From Rhipicephalus microplus (Eukaryota; Arthropoda; Arachnida; Ixodida; Ixodidae), in contig NC_134701.1 in assembly GCF_043290135.1 (NCBI RefSeq), forward strand, positions 99,130,202 through 99,194,201: a DNA stretch of 64,000 nt, in the 5' to 3' direction. Positions 21,241-31,895 of this stretch are shown here, piece by piece; the stretch's first letter is position 1; the number at the start of each line of letters is the position of its first letter. The notes under the pieces are model-generated. The model was not told where the DNA came from, ran no database searches, and saw only the letters and a program-made list of their open reading frames with translations. The translations under genes were made by a program, and so were the position numbers.

Positions 21241-21762
21241 GTGGTGCGCGAGTTTCCAGTCCCACGTTCCACGCAAGACGTCCGCAGCTTTTTGGGACTC
21301 TGTTCGTATTTCCGCCGCTTTGTTAGCAACTTCACGGGAATTTCTCGGCCCCTCACGGATATCCTAAAAAAGAACGTGGCTTTTTCCTGGCGTGAAGACC
21401 AAGAACATTTCTTCGCGTCGTCGATTTCTGCGCTCACATCTCCGCCTGTGTTGGCTCATTTTGACCCAGCCACTCGAACGGAGCTACGAACCGACGTAAG
21501 TGGCCATGGCATAGGGGCAATACACGCACAAATGCAGACCGGCACAAACCGTGTCATAGCGTGCGCCAGCTGCCTACATTCTCAGTCGGAAAAGAACTAT
21601 TCAATTACTGAGCGAGAGTGCCTGGCTCTCATCTGGACTATCGCAAAATATCGTCCGTTCCTATATGGGCGCACGTTCGCAGTCATCACAGACCACCATG
21701 TGCTCTGCTGGCTGTCAAACCTTAAGGATCCCAGAGGAAGACTCGGGCGATGGGTATTGTGA
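21241..21762 (+). pseudogene. Gypsy-2 RT connection and RNase H
   Basis: The open segment begins in the connection domain (FLGLCSYFRRFVSNF) and continues into RNase H: TELRTDVSGHGIGAIHAQ with the first Asp, ECLALIWTIAKYRPFLYG with the Glu, and VITDHHVLCWLSNLKDP with the next Asp. It ends at a stop at 21760, just before the foreign insert. The terminal RNase H motif KLHSDADCLIRHP reappears at about 21955-22000. Confidence 0.9.
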
Positions 21763-21769
21763 TTGCAGG

Positions 21770-21930
21770 GGTGACAAATTCAAGGCAAGTGATGGTAGAA
21801 AACAATTCACAGTTTCTATTTAGCACATACGGACCATTCTAGAGTGTCTGCCCTAATCATGTCACGTGAATTACTGTTCTGGCGTCATGAAGGGCGCCAA
21901 AAGAACGAGAATAGCCTAGAAAAAATAACA
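21770..21930. other. Foreign insert of about 160 bp inside Gypsy-2
   Basis: Between RWVL-stop-LQ (near 21755-21775) and SGKLHSDADCL (from about 21950), gypsy pol normally has only about ten residues. Here there are about 170 bases with no pol similarity and no termini or tail that I can assign. Exact borders and any target duplication are uncertain. Confidence 0.55.
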
Positions 21931-22103
21931 CGCTTTACTGTGTAGTGTAAATCTGGCAAGCTTCACAGCGATGCCGACTGCTTAATTCGACACCCTGTTG
22001 ATCCACCTGACTTCTCTGAAATAGAAGCCGATGCAACATCCTCGTGATTAAAGATTTTCTGCAAATAGACAACGAACAACGCTGAAATCAATCACTGCTA
22101 TCG

Positions 22104-23313
22104 ATGATTGACCGTCTTCAATCCGGCCATAAAGACCCTTCACTGAGCTTATTTTTTCTTCAAGACAACGTTTTGTACTGCCGCAACTTACAGCCCGATG
22201 GCGCAGAACTTTTGCTCGTCGTCCCACGTCATCTGCGCAAGGTCATCTTGAAAGAACTTCATAACGCCCCAGCGCCCCAACTGCCGAACATTTAGGAGTC
22301 TCCAGAACCTATGATCGCGTCCGCCGACGGGTATTCTGGAAGGGCCTTTATCGTTTTGTTCACCGCTCCGTTGCAGCGTGTGACCTGGGCCACCATCGGA
22401 AGAAGCCTACGTCTCTCCCTACCGGTCACCTTCAACCTATTGAAGTCTCAACCGAGCCGTTTCATTGTGTGGGTTTGGATTTGTTAGGTCCCTTCCCAAC
22501 ATGGGCAACGGGAAAGAAATGGATAGCAGTAGCTACGGATTATGCCACTCGGTGTGCAATTACTCGAGCCCTACCGACCAGCTGCGCAACGGACGTCGCA
22601 AATTTCCTACTCTGTGACATAATCCTTCAGCATGGCGCTCCTTCTCACCTACTCACGGACCGTGGCCGCTGCTTCCTGTCTCGTGTTGGTGACGACCTCC
22701 TTAGATCCTGTGCTACGCAGCGCAAATTTACGACTTCTTACCGTCCTCAGACAAACAGACTTCCTGAGCTCCTCAACCACAGACTGATGGACATGCTTGC
22801 TATGTATGTTTCTTACTACCACACCGATTGGGATACTGCCCTTCCGTTCGTAACCTTCGCCTACAACTTGTCCCGTCATGAAACTGTCGGCTACTTAACA
22901 TTTTATCTTCTCTTTGGCTGTGATCGCTTCCTACCTTTCGATACCCTGCTTGTGCATGACCTTCCGTCCACCATTTCGTACGCACAAGATGCCATCTCCC
23001 GTGCTCTGATAGCACGTACAGTAGCCCGCGCCAGATCCTCATCATCCCAGAGAGCACAGAAGTCACTCTATGACAGCTGACATAGAGATGTCGATTTTCC
23101 TCCGCGGTCTCGCGTGCTACTGTGGCTGCCATCCCGTCGTGTCAGCCTGTGCGAGAAATGTTTATCGCAATACGTTGGGCCTTACTGAGTTCTGCGCCAA
23201 GTCACACCTGTCACCTATGAAATTTCTCCTACTACGAATCCCACTGTTACACCCAGAAGTGATATTGTGCATGTGGCTCGCCTGAAGCCCTATCACAGTG
23301 ACCCGTCCGTCTA
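22104..23313 (+). pseudogene. Gypsy-2 integrase with GPY/F module
   Basis: The HHCC zinc-binding start is degraded (the second Cys of the expected CDLC pair is CDLGH). The catalytic core shows GLDLLGPFP (first Asp), LLTDRGRCFLS (second Asp) and PQTNRLPELLNHRLMD (Glu), so D,D,E residues are retained. The 22469-23080 stretch is one open frame. After a stop at 23080 another frame carries the GPY/F-type C-terminal module (VGPYRVLRQVTPVTYEI near 23180) and ends HVARLKPYHSDPSV just before the 3' LTR. Integrase would insert the cDNA; it is inactive through frame breaks. Confidence 0.92.
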
Positions 23314-23355
23314 ATTACAGCAGGCACCGGTACGGTGCTCTGCCGCCCGGGGTAA

Positions 23356-23529
23356 TGTCACGAGTATAGAAAGGTACCTCAGGCGCGGTTGCAGAAACGA
23401 CGCAGCCGAAATGAAGACGACAATCTTGTCGTGGGGCTGCGTCTGAACTGCCCTCTTGTCCTGCATCCTTGTATACCGTGTGCAGTGTTAGCCCACCCGG
23501 CGTTCACTTAATAAATACTCCCCGTTACA
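23356..23529 (+). repeat. Gypsy-2 3' LTR
   Basis: Begins TGTCACGAGTATAG and ends CTCCCCGTTACA, the same length as the 5' LTR. It is preceded by a G-rich stretch (GCCCGGGGTAA) in the polypurine-tract position. It is followed by AAAT, the duplicated target. Confidence 0.95.
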
Positions 23530-23539
23530 AAATTATAAT

Positions 23540-23755
23540 TGCCATTTACCATTCTAAAAACATGATATGATTATGAAAGAATTCATAGTAGACGACTCTT
23601 GACATATTGATGAGAACGTGTTCTTTAACGTAAGTCTAAGTAAGCACACGGGTATGCATTTACACCTCAATTGATAATGTGGCTGCCACAGCTGCATTTA
23701 CAATCCGTCGACCTTGTCCTTGCACTAGCAGCATAACTACTGCACTACCAACGTG
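23540..23755 (-). mobile_element. Ruka-like tRNA-derived SINE, old copy
   Basis: The minus-strand layout follows the better copy at 62263: a degraded tRNA-like head (plus-strand GTCGACCTTGTCCTTGCACT and ACTGCACTACC near 23708-23750), then the body (GTGTTCTTTAACGTAAG; AGCACACGGG) and the 3' end (ATGATATGATTATGA near 23560). Many substitutions mark it as old. It begins about 10 bp beyond the Gypsy-2 3' LTR. Confidence 0.6.
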
Positions 23756-24514
23756 CGTCGTCAGTTTTTCAATACCTATGAATATGTTGATGTATATCTG
23801 ACAAATCATTACAGTTGAGGCAGCGAAAAATGGTGCGCGTGGCTGTTTCTCAAATTGGCACGCCGCAGTAGAAGTTGTTGACCACTGATATATTCCGGCT
23901 GTTTTGGATCGCAGTAGATAAAAAAGGCAAACCGATATTATTCTCCTCTCTCTGGTTAAAAATATTTTTAAATTACTGCCATGTCAGCGTGCCCAACTTG
24001 TTCCGTGAAATAAAGACTGCATTGTAGCCGTAGCTGCTGCGATTTAATGAAACAGCCTCACAAGGAGCGCATTTTCGAAGAATAAAATGTGTAAAGCAAG
24101 AACTATTCACACGGTGAAGAGCTAGCAACGATGTTGACTGGGACGACGGGTACGAGCTACAAGCTCGTGTTCTCCAGGCCTCGTTGTTAACAAGAGCACC
24201 GGATGAGCTTCTCTCTAACGACCCTCAAACGAGGTATCTGCTGCGAAGAGCGCCACTGTAATAGGTAGCCGAGTGAAACAAGTTAAAAAAATAGGGTAGG
24301 AGATTAGCGTATCAAAGGACGCTCTTCTCTGCACCTAAAGAGACCTGCTCATTTGAACAGGCCATGCTGTTACTATTTGGGGCGTTGTATATATGAAAGC
24401 CCTCTAAGGTTAATTTTCTTTCTCTGTACCCACAAAATAAACAGAGGTAGTGTATGTCGCTTTTCGGAAAAGTTTACTACTAATAATAAATATATGCGTT
24501 GTTTACGTGCGAAT

Positions 24515-24680
24515 ACCGCGAATCGATTATGAGGCACACCGTAGTGCAGGGCTGTGGAAGTTTGGACTAGCTGGTATTCTTTCGTAAACACCGACACCCC
24601 ATAGTATTGAGGACAATAGCACTTCGCCTTCATTGATGTGCTACCGTCGCGGCCTTCATCGTACCCCTTCTCTTCGGGCC
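24515..24680 (-). mobile_element. Ruka-like SINE fragment
   Basis: Plus-strand words GATTATGAGGCACACCGTAG, GGTATTCTTTCG and TGCTACCGTCGCGGCC match, in order and spacing, the reverse of the Ruka-like body. Both ends are missing or too degraded to place. Confidence 0.5.
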
Positions 24681-24889
24681 AGCATACAAGCACCGTAACG
24701 ACGTTTTCATGGAGGCGAATAGTTTTTAATCGCTTCAGGTAATGGCTGTACGCGTCGCAGGCCAGATGAAACGCAGGCGTTTACACTGCTCTTGAATTCT
24801 ACCACATTAAATGAACACTTCTAGGCGTGTGATGAACCGGTGCAAATGAATCACGACATTTATCCCTTCATCGTTCTTTCTTGAAATTG

Positions 24890-25080
24890 TTGATTGATTG
24901 ATTGATTGATTGATTTGTGGGGTTTAACGTCCCAAAACCACCATATGATTATGAGAGACGCCGTAGTGAAGGGCTCCGGAAATTTTGACCACCTGGGGTT
25001 CTTTAACGTGCATTCAAATCTGAGTACACGGGCTTACAACGTTTCCGCCTCCATCGGAAATGCAGCCGCCGCAGCCGTCT
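24890..25080 (-). mobile_element. Ruka-like SINE, 5'-truncated with (ATCA)n tail
   Basis: Plus strand begins with (TGAT)n at 24890-24915, then GGGGTTTAACGTCCCAAAAC, CATATGATTATGAGAGACGC, GGTTCTTTAACGTGCA and GAAATGCAGCCGCCGCAG. It corresponds to the reverse of the 62263 copy but stops before the tRNA-like head at about 25080. This is the least diverged of the three clustered copies. Confidence 0.8.
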
Positions 25081-25639
25081 TGTAAATTGTTCCCCTCGTG
25101 TCTTCCCCCAGCGCAGGGCAGGAAGTTGACGCGCATTTCGATGACCCCGTGCCATTATTTATACTTACCTCTTCCTTCTTTTGCTCTTCTACAGGTATTA
25201 CCATTTTTTACAATGAAATTTAAATTTCAATGGCACAATAACAAAAGAGGACAGAAAATGATGCGTTACAATGTCGGAGTTATGATACCTTGGCGCATAA
25301 TATAGCTGTAACTTCCGGCGAGTGAGAATGCTCAGTCCCATCTAAGGAATCCTCAAAAATTGTCAAATATTTTGCTCTAGGGTGTTCAGCTTATTGTGAA
25401 CGTGCATAGCGCTTCTGAAAATACAGTACTATATCATGCATTTATAGTGCACCAGAACCGTCAAAACAACCACACGATTCAAGTATGGTTATGGCTACCT
25501 GTGAGTTGCAGTGGTGTTTTTATTTATTCTTCTAAATGACATATTGAGGTCTTTGACAACTGTCACTAAAATTGGGGATTTCTCGAAGAAGTGTAGCACG
25601 TTTTTTCTAGTTTCGTGTTGACTGATCGCGAGTCTCTGT

Positions 25640-26057
25640 TTGCCTATTGATGATTCCGCATGACATATCTTCGTCATGCATTCACATACTGTAATACCAA
25701 ATTTCGTATATGTGACGCTAGTGAAACGGCCGCTAGTGCATGATGAGTGTGGCACGAAGTCATGTTGTTACATGACACGCAAGTCATGATTGTTATGTTA
25801 GGTTATGTCGCTTGAGTTCGTCATGCAATCATGTCATAGCATACCGGCTTTTCAAAATGTCATGCGAACAAAACTACCGCAAGGGCAGCAGGACCATGAA
25901 ATGTAGATCATGATATTCATGACATATATGTCAAGATTTCCATGTTCTGGCTAGTCTAATATGGCCATCCTACAGTCATGGTATGTTATACCAAGTTTGG
26001 TATCGATACCGTAATCGAAATGGCTAGGAGAGCTAAAAGTCGTAGGCGGCTAGGTAA

Positions 26058-26134
<77 letters not shown>

Positions 26135-26135
26135 C

Positions 26136-26220
<85 letters not shown>

Positions 26221-26266
26221 CGCTCAAAGTCACTGAAGTTCGCTAAGAAATGCTTCGCATTTAAAA
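25640..26266. repeat. Microsatellite-bearing repeat family, fullest copy (GATA)
   Basis: A region rich in CATGA/TCATG words (25660-25985) leads to ATACCAAGTTTGGTATCGAT and GTCGTAGGCGGCTAG, then (GATA)n at 26056-26220 with one GACA. It then continues as CGCTCAAAGTCACTG and the small palindrome AAATGCTTCGCATTT at about 26249-26263. The same flanks recur at 16.66, 55.48 and 56.79 kb. No coding capacity is seen, so it is likely a non-autonomous element, but its ends and class are unknown. Confidence 0.65.
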
Positions 26267-28934
26267 TGCCGGGAAGTTGCTAGACTCACTTGCGGTGGTA
26301 CGCTTGCAGGTATTCTGTAAATACTACAGCGCCAGAGTTAGCACTACACTGAACGCGGGTGCTACAGAAACTAGAAGAATGGAATGTCGCACCACCATGG
26401 TGTTTGACTGTGGTCAGAAAAGCACTTGCATATGAAAGCGCATTATCACGGGTGCGTAATACTGCCGGACTATTTTTGCCTTTTTTGTGAGCACATGTAA
26501 ATAGGCAACTGATTGAAACTGCTATAGAGCTTAGCCAGCCATTGCAAAGCAGAAAAAAGAAACAGAAAAAAACCAAGGGCGAGTGGAAAAGAACTAGACA
26601 GCATGTATGAGGAACTGCCAAAGATGCGTCGAACAAACTAAGCATACGTTGTAAGAGACGTAAAAGATACGTTGATATGAGAGAGACTGCAAATTTTTAG
26701 TTAGAGCAGGGCTCAATAAGGAACAATCAATAAATGGAATGAGAAACAGTATGTCGCAATATATTGGACACCACCTTTAGAAGGATAGTAAACGCAACGA
26801 AATTAAGATCTAGACATACGTCAGTATCTCTATCAGTGGCCACGTGGTGACAAGCCCAGCTCGAGGAACATCAATCAGTTTTTTTCTCGCCATTTTTTGT
26901 TCAGTGATCCACTGAGAGACACTTCACATTAAAAGAAGAAATGTTAGATTCTCGTCCTAGTTTCAAATACGTGACATACGGTGGTCTCTATGTGATGAAT
27001 GCTGAAGATTCACCGCTTTGCATTGTTGTGTTTAGTTCAATGCATCGATTGTTATTCTTAGCGTAAGGCCCAGTAATTGCCATTGAAAGAAATTGTAATA
27101 TGTTGAAATTATAATTTGCGACGAGATATGACAAAGACTTCTTCCATTCGCGTTGCTATAAAATTTCTTCGAATGTCCCAAATACCTCAAAAAAATCAAA
27201 AATACCTCAAACCCAACTCAAAACAATGTTGTGAAGTCGTAAATAATTGCCAAAGATTTGTCGCTGCACACATGATGTCCGCGTATACAACCATTGCTTG
27301 CTAAAATAATGCTAGTGGGATGTCTATGTGGTGGGTTAGGTAAAACTTCTGAAAGTGAGAAGGTGAAGTACGACATCTGATCATATTTTACAGCAGATAG
27401 AATACAAAAGCTACTGCACCTATTTAAGCTGACAGATCTGTAGTTTGAGGCCCATGTACGGACGCCACTCTTCAGCTTTCAATTACATCTCACATGACTA
27501 AACAGAAGTGCAAGTAGCAACATCGACAAAAGGGGTTATTAAGGTTAAAGATGCATATGTCTGATGCAAGGTGAAAATGAACTTCCGTTCCTCGTCAGCG
27601 TCTCCTGTTCATGGCGTCCGCACAAATTATGTAAATACTTATAATAACGTGTTGATGTCACCACAAGACGTCATCAAGGCGTCACAGATTACCAAAATCT
27701 GTGACATTCGTAAAGTGACATGCATAAACATGACTTTCTTATAGTGTTTAATTTTAACAGTAAATGTCTGAAAATGCTAACAACGAGCTTTTACGCTATC
27801 GGTTTAAAACGTGGCATCTGGTTCCATGTTGTGAAAAGTAATCTTTATGAGACCTGAAGACAGAAGAAATGGATGATCAGTAGGCGTGATGGCAGGATCA
27901 AATCTTTAGGTCAAAACCAATTGTCGAGGTAAGCCTGATAAATATCACTTCGCCAAGTTTAGTTAAAGTTCATAAAATATAATTGCCACTAGGGTAGTAC
28001 TTTTACCAGTGATTATACGTGACCGAAAAACTAGGACGATGAGTAGGCAATAGGTTGTCGACCACCGGACGCATATTGCGCCGTATTTTTTTTTTAGGTT
28101 GAACACTTAAACATCAGAATAAAGAATACATCAGCGAAGAAAAAATAGCTGAGCTTTCCAACAGACTAGAAGCTGCTGAAGCGTGCCTTCGGAACTCCAG
28201 AATCCACACCTCTGCTTAAGTGACTAGGAATAGCTATTTGTGATCCTCTACTATTTAAAGGTCTCAGTCACCGAAAATCAAAATGTCGAGATGGTCGCGT
28301 TGTACCAATTTCTTGTATAAGTGGGCTCTTGTAAATGGTGTTGAATTATGTCTTTAGGCTAATATATTTCGTTTTTAGAGTAAACATGAGCGCTCTTATA
28401 TGTTGGTAGCATCTCGCGAAATCACCGCTGCTTCGACATAGACGAAGGTCTCGTGTGACGTCTTACAAGGAAAGGGAATATTGCCAGTGTCGCAGAAGAT
28501 TCGCGAGTGCACGTAATTACACCACGACTAGTACGTGATGAGGAATTTTGTTCCTCCCCCCCCCCCTTGTTTTGCTGTTTAGTTTGTCTCGAGGTCATTT
28601 CGGCTGCTTCCGGAACGCTTTTCTTCTTCCGAAGTACTCAGATGATGCCCCTCTTAACGACCCGTGGGGCCTTGAGTTGAGCGCACTTTCAATGTCATAA
28701 ATAAATTAGGCGTCCGTAGTATTACACGTTCCCCTGGTGTAGGTCGTTAGACTCTTATGATTTCAGGCACGCAGTTTCAAGTGCTGCTAGAATTGGTCAT
28801 AATTACTTGCCGCAGCGTAAATTATATGAAGTATGATAATATTTAACAATGGAAAGGAAGACAACCATCTATTTGTAGCACAAAGCCACAGCAAAATCGT
28901 TAGAGATTTTACAGAAAACATGCTTCACATTTAC
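26267..28934. other. AT-rich DNA without recognisable features
   Basis: No domain, RNA gene or mobile element is recognised. One perfect 10-bp hairpin lies at 27681-27705 (GTCACAGATT, five-base loop, AATCTGTGAC). A C-rich run lies at about 28555-28566. Confidence 0.5.
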
Positions 28935-29025
28935 GGAAAAAAAATTCTTCGTCACGGTTCGGTCCCGGGACCAACGCCTTTCCACGGTGGTCGGTCAACC
29001 TTTTGAGCTAATAAGGAAACTAGCT
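28935..29025 (-). mobile_element. tRNA-derived SINE relic of a second type
   Basis: Read on the minus strand: an A-box-like TTAGCTCAAAAGGTTGACC (about 29011-28993), GGAAAGGCGTTGGTCCCGGG, a degenerate B-box (GACCGAACCGTG), then GACGAAGAATTTTT. This differs from the Ruka-like head and resembles the arthropod SINE pattern in which the B box is followed by a T-rich tail. No anticodon stem is identifiable. Confidence 0.45.
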
Positions 29026-31831
29026 ATTGATAGCGCAAAGGGCAAATATTTGGAACACTCGAAGCACAAATACTCGAAGCAAATGGCTTCAAGCTACAAG
29101 TGGGTAGTTGTCTTTTTTTCTTTATCCTAACCCTTCCACCACCTTGCAGGTTTCCACAGAGCTGTTTGCGATGCTAATATTTATAGCTTTATTTGATTAT
29201 TATCCAATAAAATGCTACAAACTACACTGAAAACTCCCAAACAAAAACCTTCATATTAACTTGTAACAAACCCAGTTCAATTTTTTTTGAAGTAGGCAGG
29301 AGCCAGCTCAAAGAACGCAAGTTGTGAACACTACGTATTCTAACACAATTTTGAAGGTGCTCCACACCTTCAAGGAGGCACATTTCCCGTTGTTTTGGGT
29401 GAGCCTTTTCAGCGACGTTTTTGTTGAAGGCAACTACTTTAAGAGCCGGGACCTCAGACTTTATTCCGAAACTTGGACCTTTGTAGTGTGCGTTGCTGTG
29501 TGTCTATTTTTTATTTTCCAGCCACACCATGGTTATTAAAAATATAGCTGGTACACTGTATTAATTTTGCAGGAAATGTATTGAATCAATGACGGCTTCT
29601 CTATCTTTGTTCCCACAAGGCAGGTATCTGCACTGAGGAGTAAGCGGCACCTAGTTATGCAGTCGTATATGTACTTTTTACGTTCAACAAATGTGGCTTG
29701 GCCTTCCCATTATGACATAGAAGCGGCACGTGGTCTTCTTCCACTGAAATTAGAAGTTGACTTCATCAGGATCTCAATAAAGTTTAGTACATACCTACGT
29801 ACCTACAAAGATGCATTTACTTCTACGAAAAGACGTTGCAGTTTCTATCTATGAACAGTTAGGGCGAGACAAAAATCAGTCAACCTTTTCAGAGCATATA
29901 TATCAGGCACACGACCAAGTGTTCAACGCCCTTCTAGTGCGTAAGTGAACGAGTGGTTTGCACTGGTAATGATAAATGACAGCTACCGTATATCGGAGCG
30001 CACGTACAATGCTAGCACACTATAGCGCTGGAGCTGCTGCTGAATGGCTCCCAATAAAGTGTCGTGTTTTCGACCATTCTTGTTTCTGTAAGTGTACTGT
30101 CGCTGAGCTATCATTCGCTCAATCTCTCCAAAGAGCAGTTGGTGGAATTCAGCACCACAGTGCGATGCTGATGCCCTATCAGTATGTTATGAACAGTCGC
30201 CATTGAAGCTGACTAAATTGAATAAAATGCCATATATAGTAACCCAACACTAAATGTGGAAACGAACAAGATGGTATAAAGGCATCAGTACCAACGCGTT
30301 ATTTCACAATGTACGTCAGACTTCCGATTTCTTAGAACCGATAAAAGAATTTCGATCAGAGTACTGAATCTTGTATAGAAGATCCAACAAGACAAAATTC
30401 ACTTCTTTTGAAATCTTGTAAACATACAATGTCTGTGTGTTTCGAATTGTCGAAAAATTCAACTTAGCGTTGCGATGTACTGCTTTTTATGTACTGATGG
30501 GCTAGTTGCCTAGCCATGGTCTTTTGATAAATGACCGCACAAGAAGATACGAAAACACACAGATATGTATGCTACCGTTATGTGTGGGCGTACTTGTATT
30601 CTTTTGTGCGCAGCTTCATCAAGATATATAGTGTGCCCCTCTACAGCTTCAAGTGAGTGACCCGGCATGGCATTGGTTTAGACCTGTGACTACAATACAA
30701 CTTTCCTGTTAGCTGAGGGTTGCGCACGAGTTATAGTTTGCACTTTCCACCAGAAAAAAGGTAGATTGCAAAATTGTTTTCAATCAATTTTCCTGGACCT
30801 GGCAGGGTTTTAAAAAAATGATCGCCCATTAAGGTACGCGAAACACATTAACTCAAGCGCTTTTGATGCCATTATTACTTTTTTTTTCATTTTCTACTGT
30901 TGTGCTTATGGAATTATATTTCCTTTATGGCTTGCAGAGTACGAGCCACAACTTGAGATGACAGCGGAGTTTAGTTGTCGAGGTTAGTCATTTGCAAAAT
31001 AACGAATATTATCATGGCCTGTATGGATAATAAAGCACAGTGCAGGAAAGAAACGAAGCACGAAGATCTTTATAAGTAAAATACCCGCATAATAAAAACT
31101 CAGGTAGCACCAAGACATGCAAAGCAAAATACAGCGACAACAACCGAGAAAGTGTTATTTACAGTACAGGCACTTGAAGTTCCATTACGCGATGGGGGTT
31201 CCGGTGACACGTGGTTAAGGCTCATCGCGTGTGTAAAGTCTGTCCTGCCGCTGGTGCGTGGCCGTCAGCTGTAACATTGTGTCCCTGCAGCGACCGGTCC
31301 TCAAAGCGCTAGTTCTTCACAGCGGTTGTCCCAGTAGGCCTTTTGATGTGCAGTCCAGGGCGCGAATCTGCAGGCCATTTTGCGCGTCCTCACAAGGATG
31401 ACGTCGCTGGACCATGCTAGACTACTGGGCGCGCCCCATATTCACAAGGCGTTGTTCAGATGGCTCGGGCACCCAGCAGTTCTGCTGGTGGACTTCTGAA
31501 GAACGCCATGCCGCTACCATCGTTCATCCGAGCATCTTGTCGTTCCAAGCACTTTGACCTCCTCTCTCTGCTTCCTCTCAGGTTCTCACTACGTCAATGC
31601 TTAAAGGAAGTGGCATATTTCGTGCGTTTCATTCTTTTTATTTCTTTATCGTATCTGTCTTTTTGACCCCTTTACCTTTATCATTTTTGTACTCTGCCCC
31701 AGAGAATACTTATATATATATATATAAACCCAAGAACTTCCCCTACACTTTCCTTGAAATTACAGTCTGTTAAATCTCATGAATATTGTGTAAAACACGA
31801 AATACAAGCCTTTAGGTATACACTTGTTTCC

Positions 31832-31895
<64 letters not shown>

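Larger units (their letters stand above)
18196..23529 (+). mobile_element. Gypsy-2: complete but degenerate Ty3/gypsy LTR retrotransposon
   Basis: Two 174-bp LTRs (18196-18369 and 23356-23529), both TGTCACG...CCGTTACA, bracket gag, protease, RT, RNase H and integrase in Ty3/gypsy order. The 4-bp target duplication AAAT flanks it exactly (18192-18195 and 23530-23533). By eye the LTRs differ at about 21 of 174 positions (roughly 12%), so the insertion is old. Coding regions carry multiple stops and frameshifts, and a foreign insert of about 160 bp interrupts the RNase H/integrase linker near 21770-21930. Confidence 0.95.
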
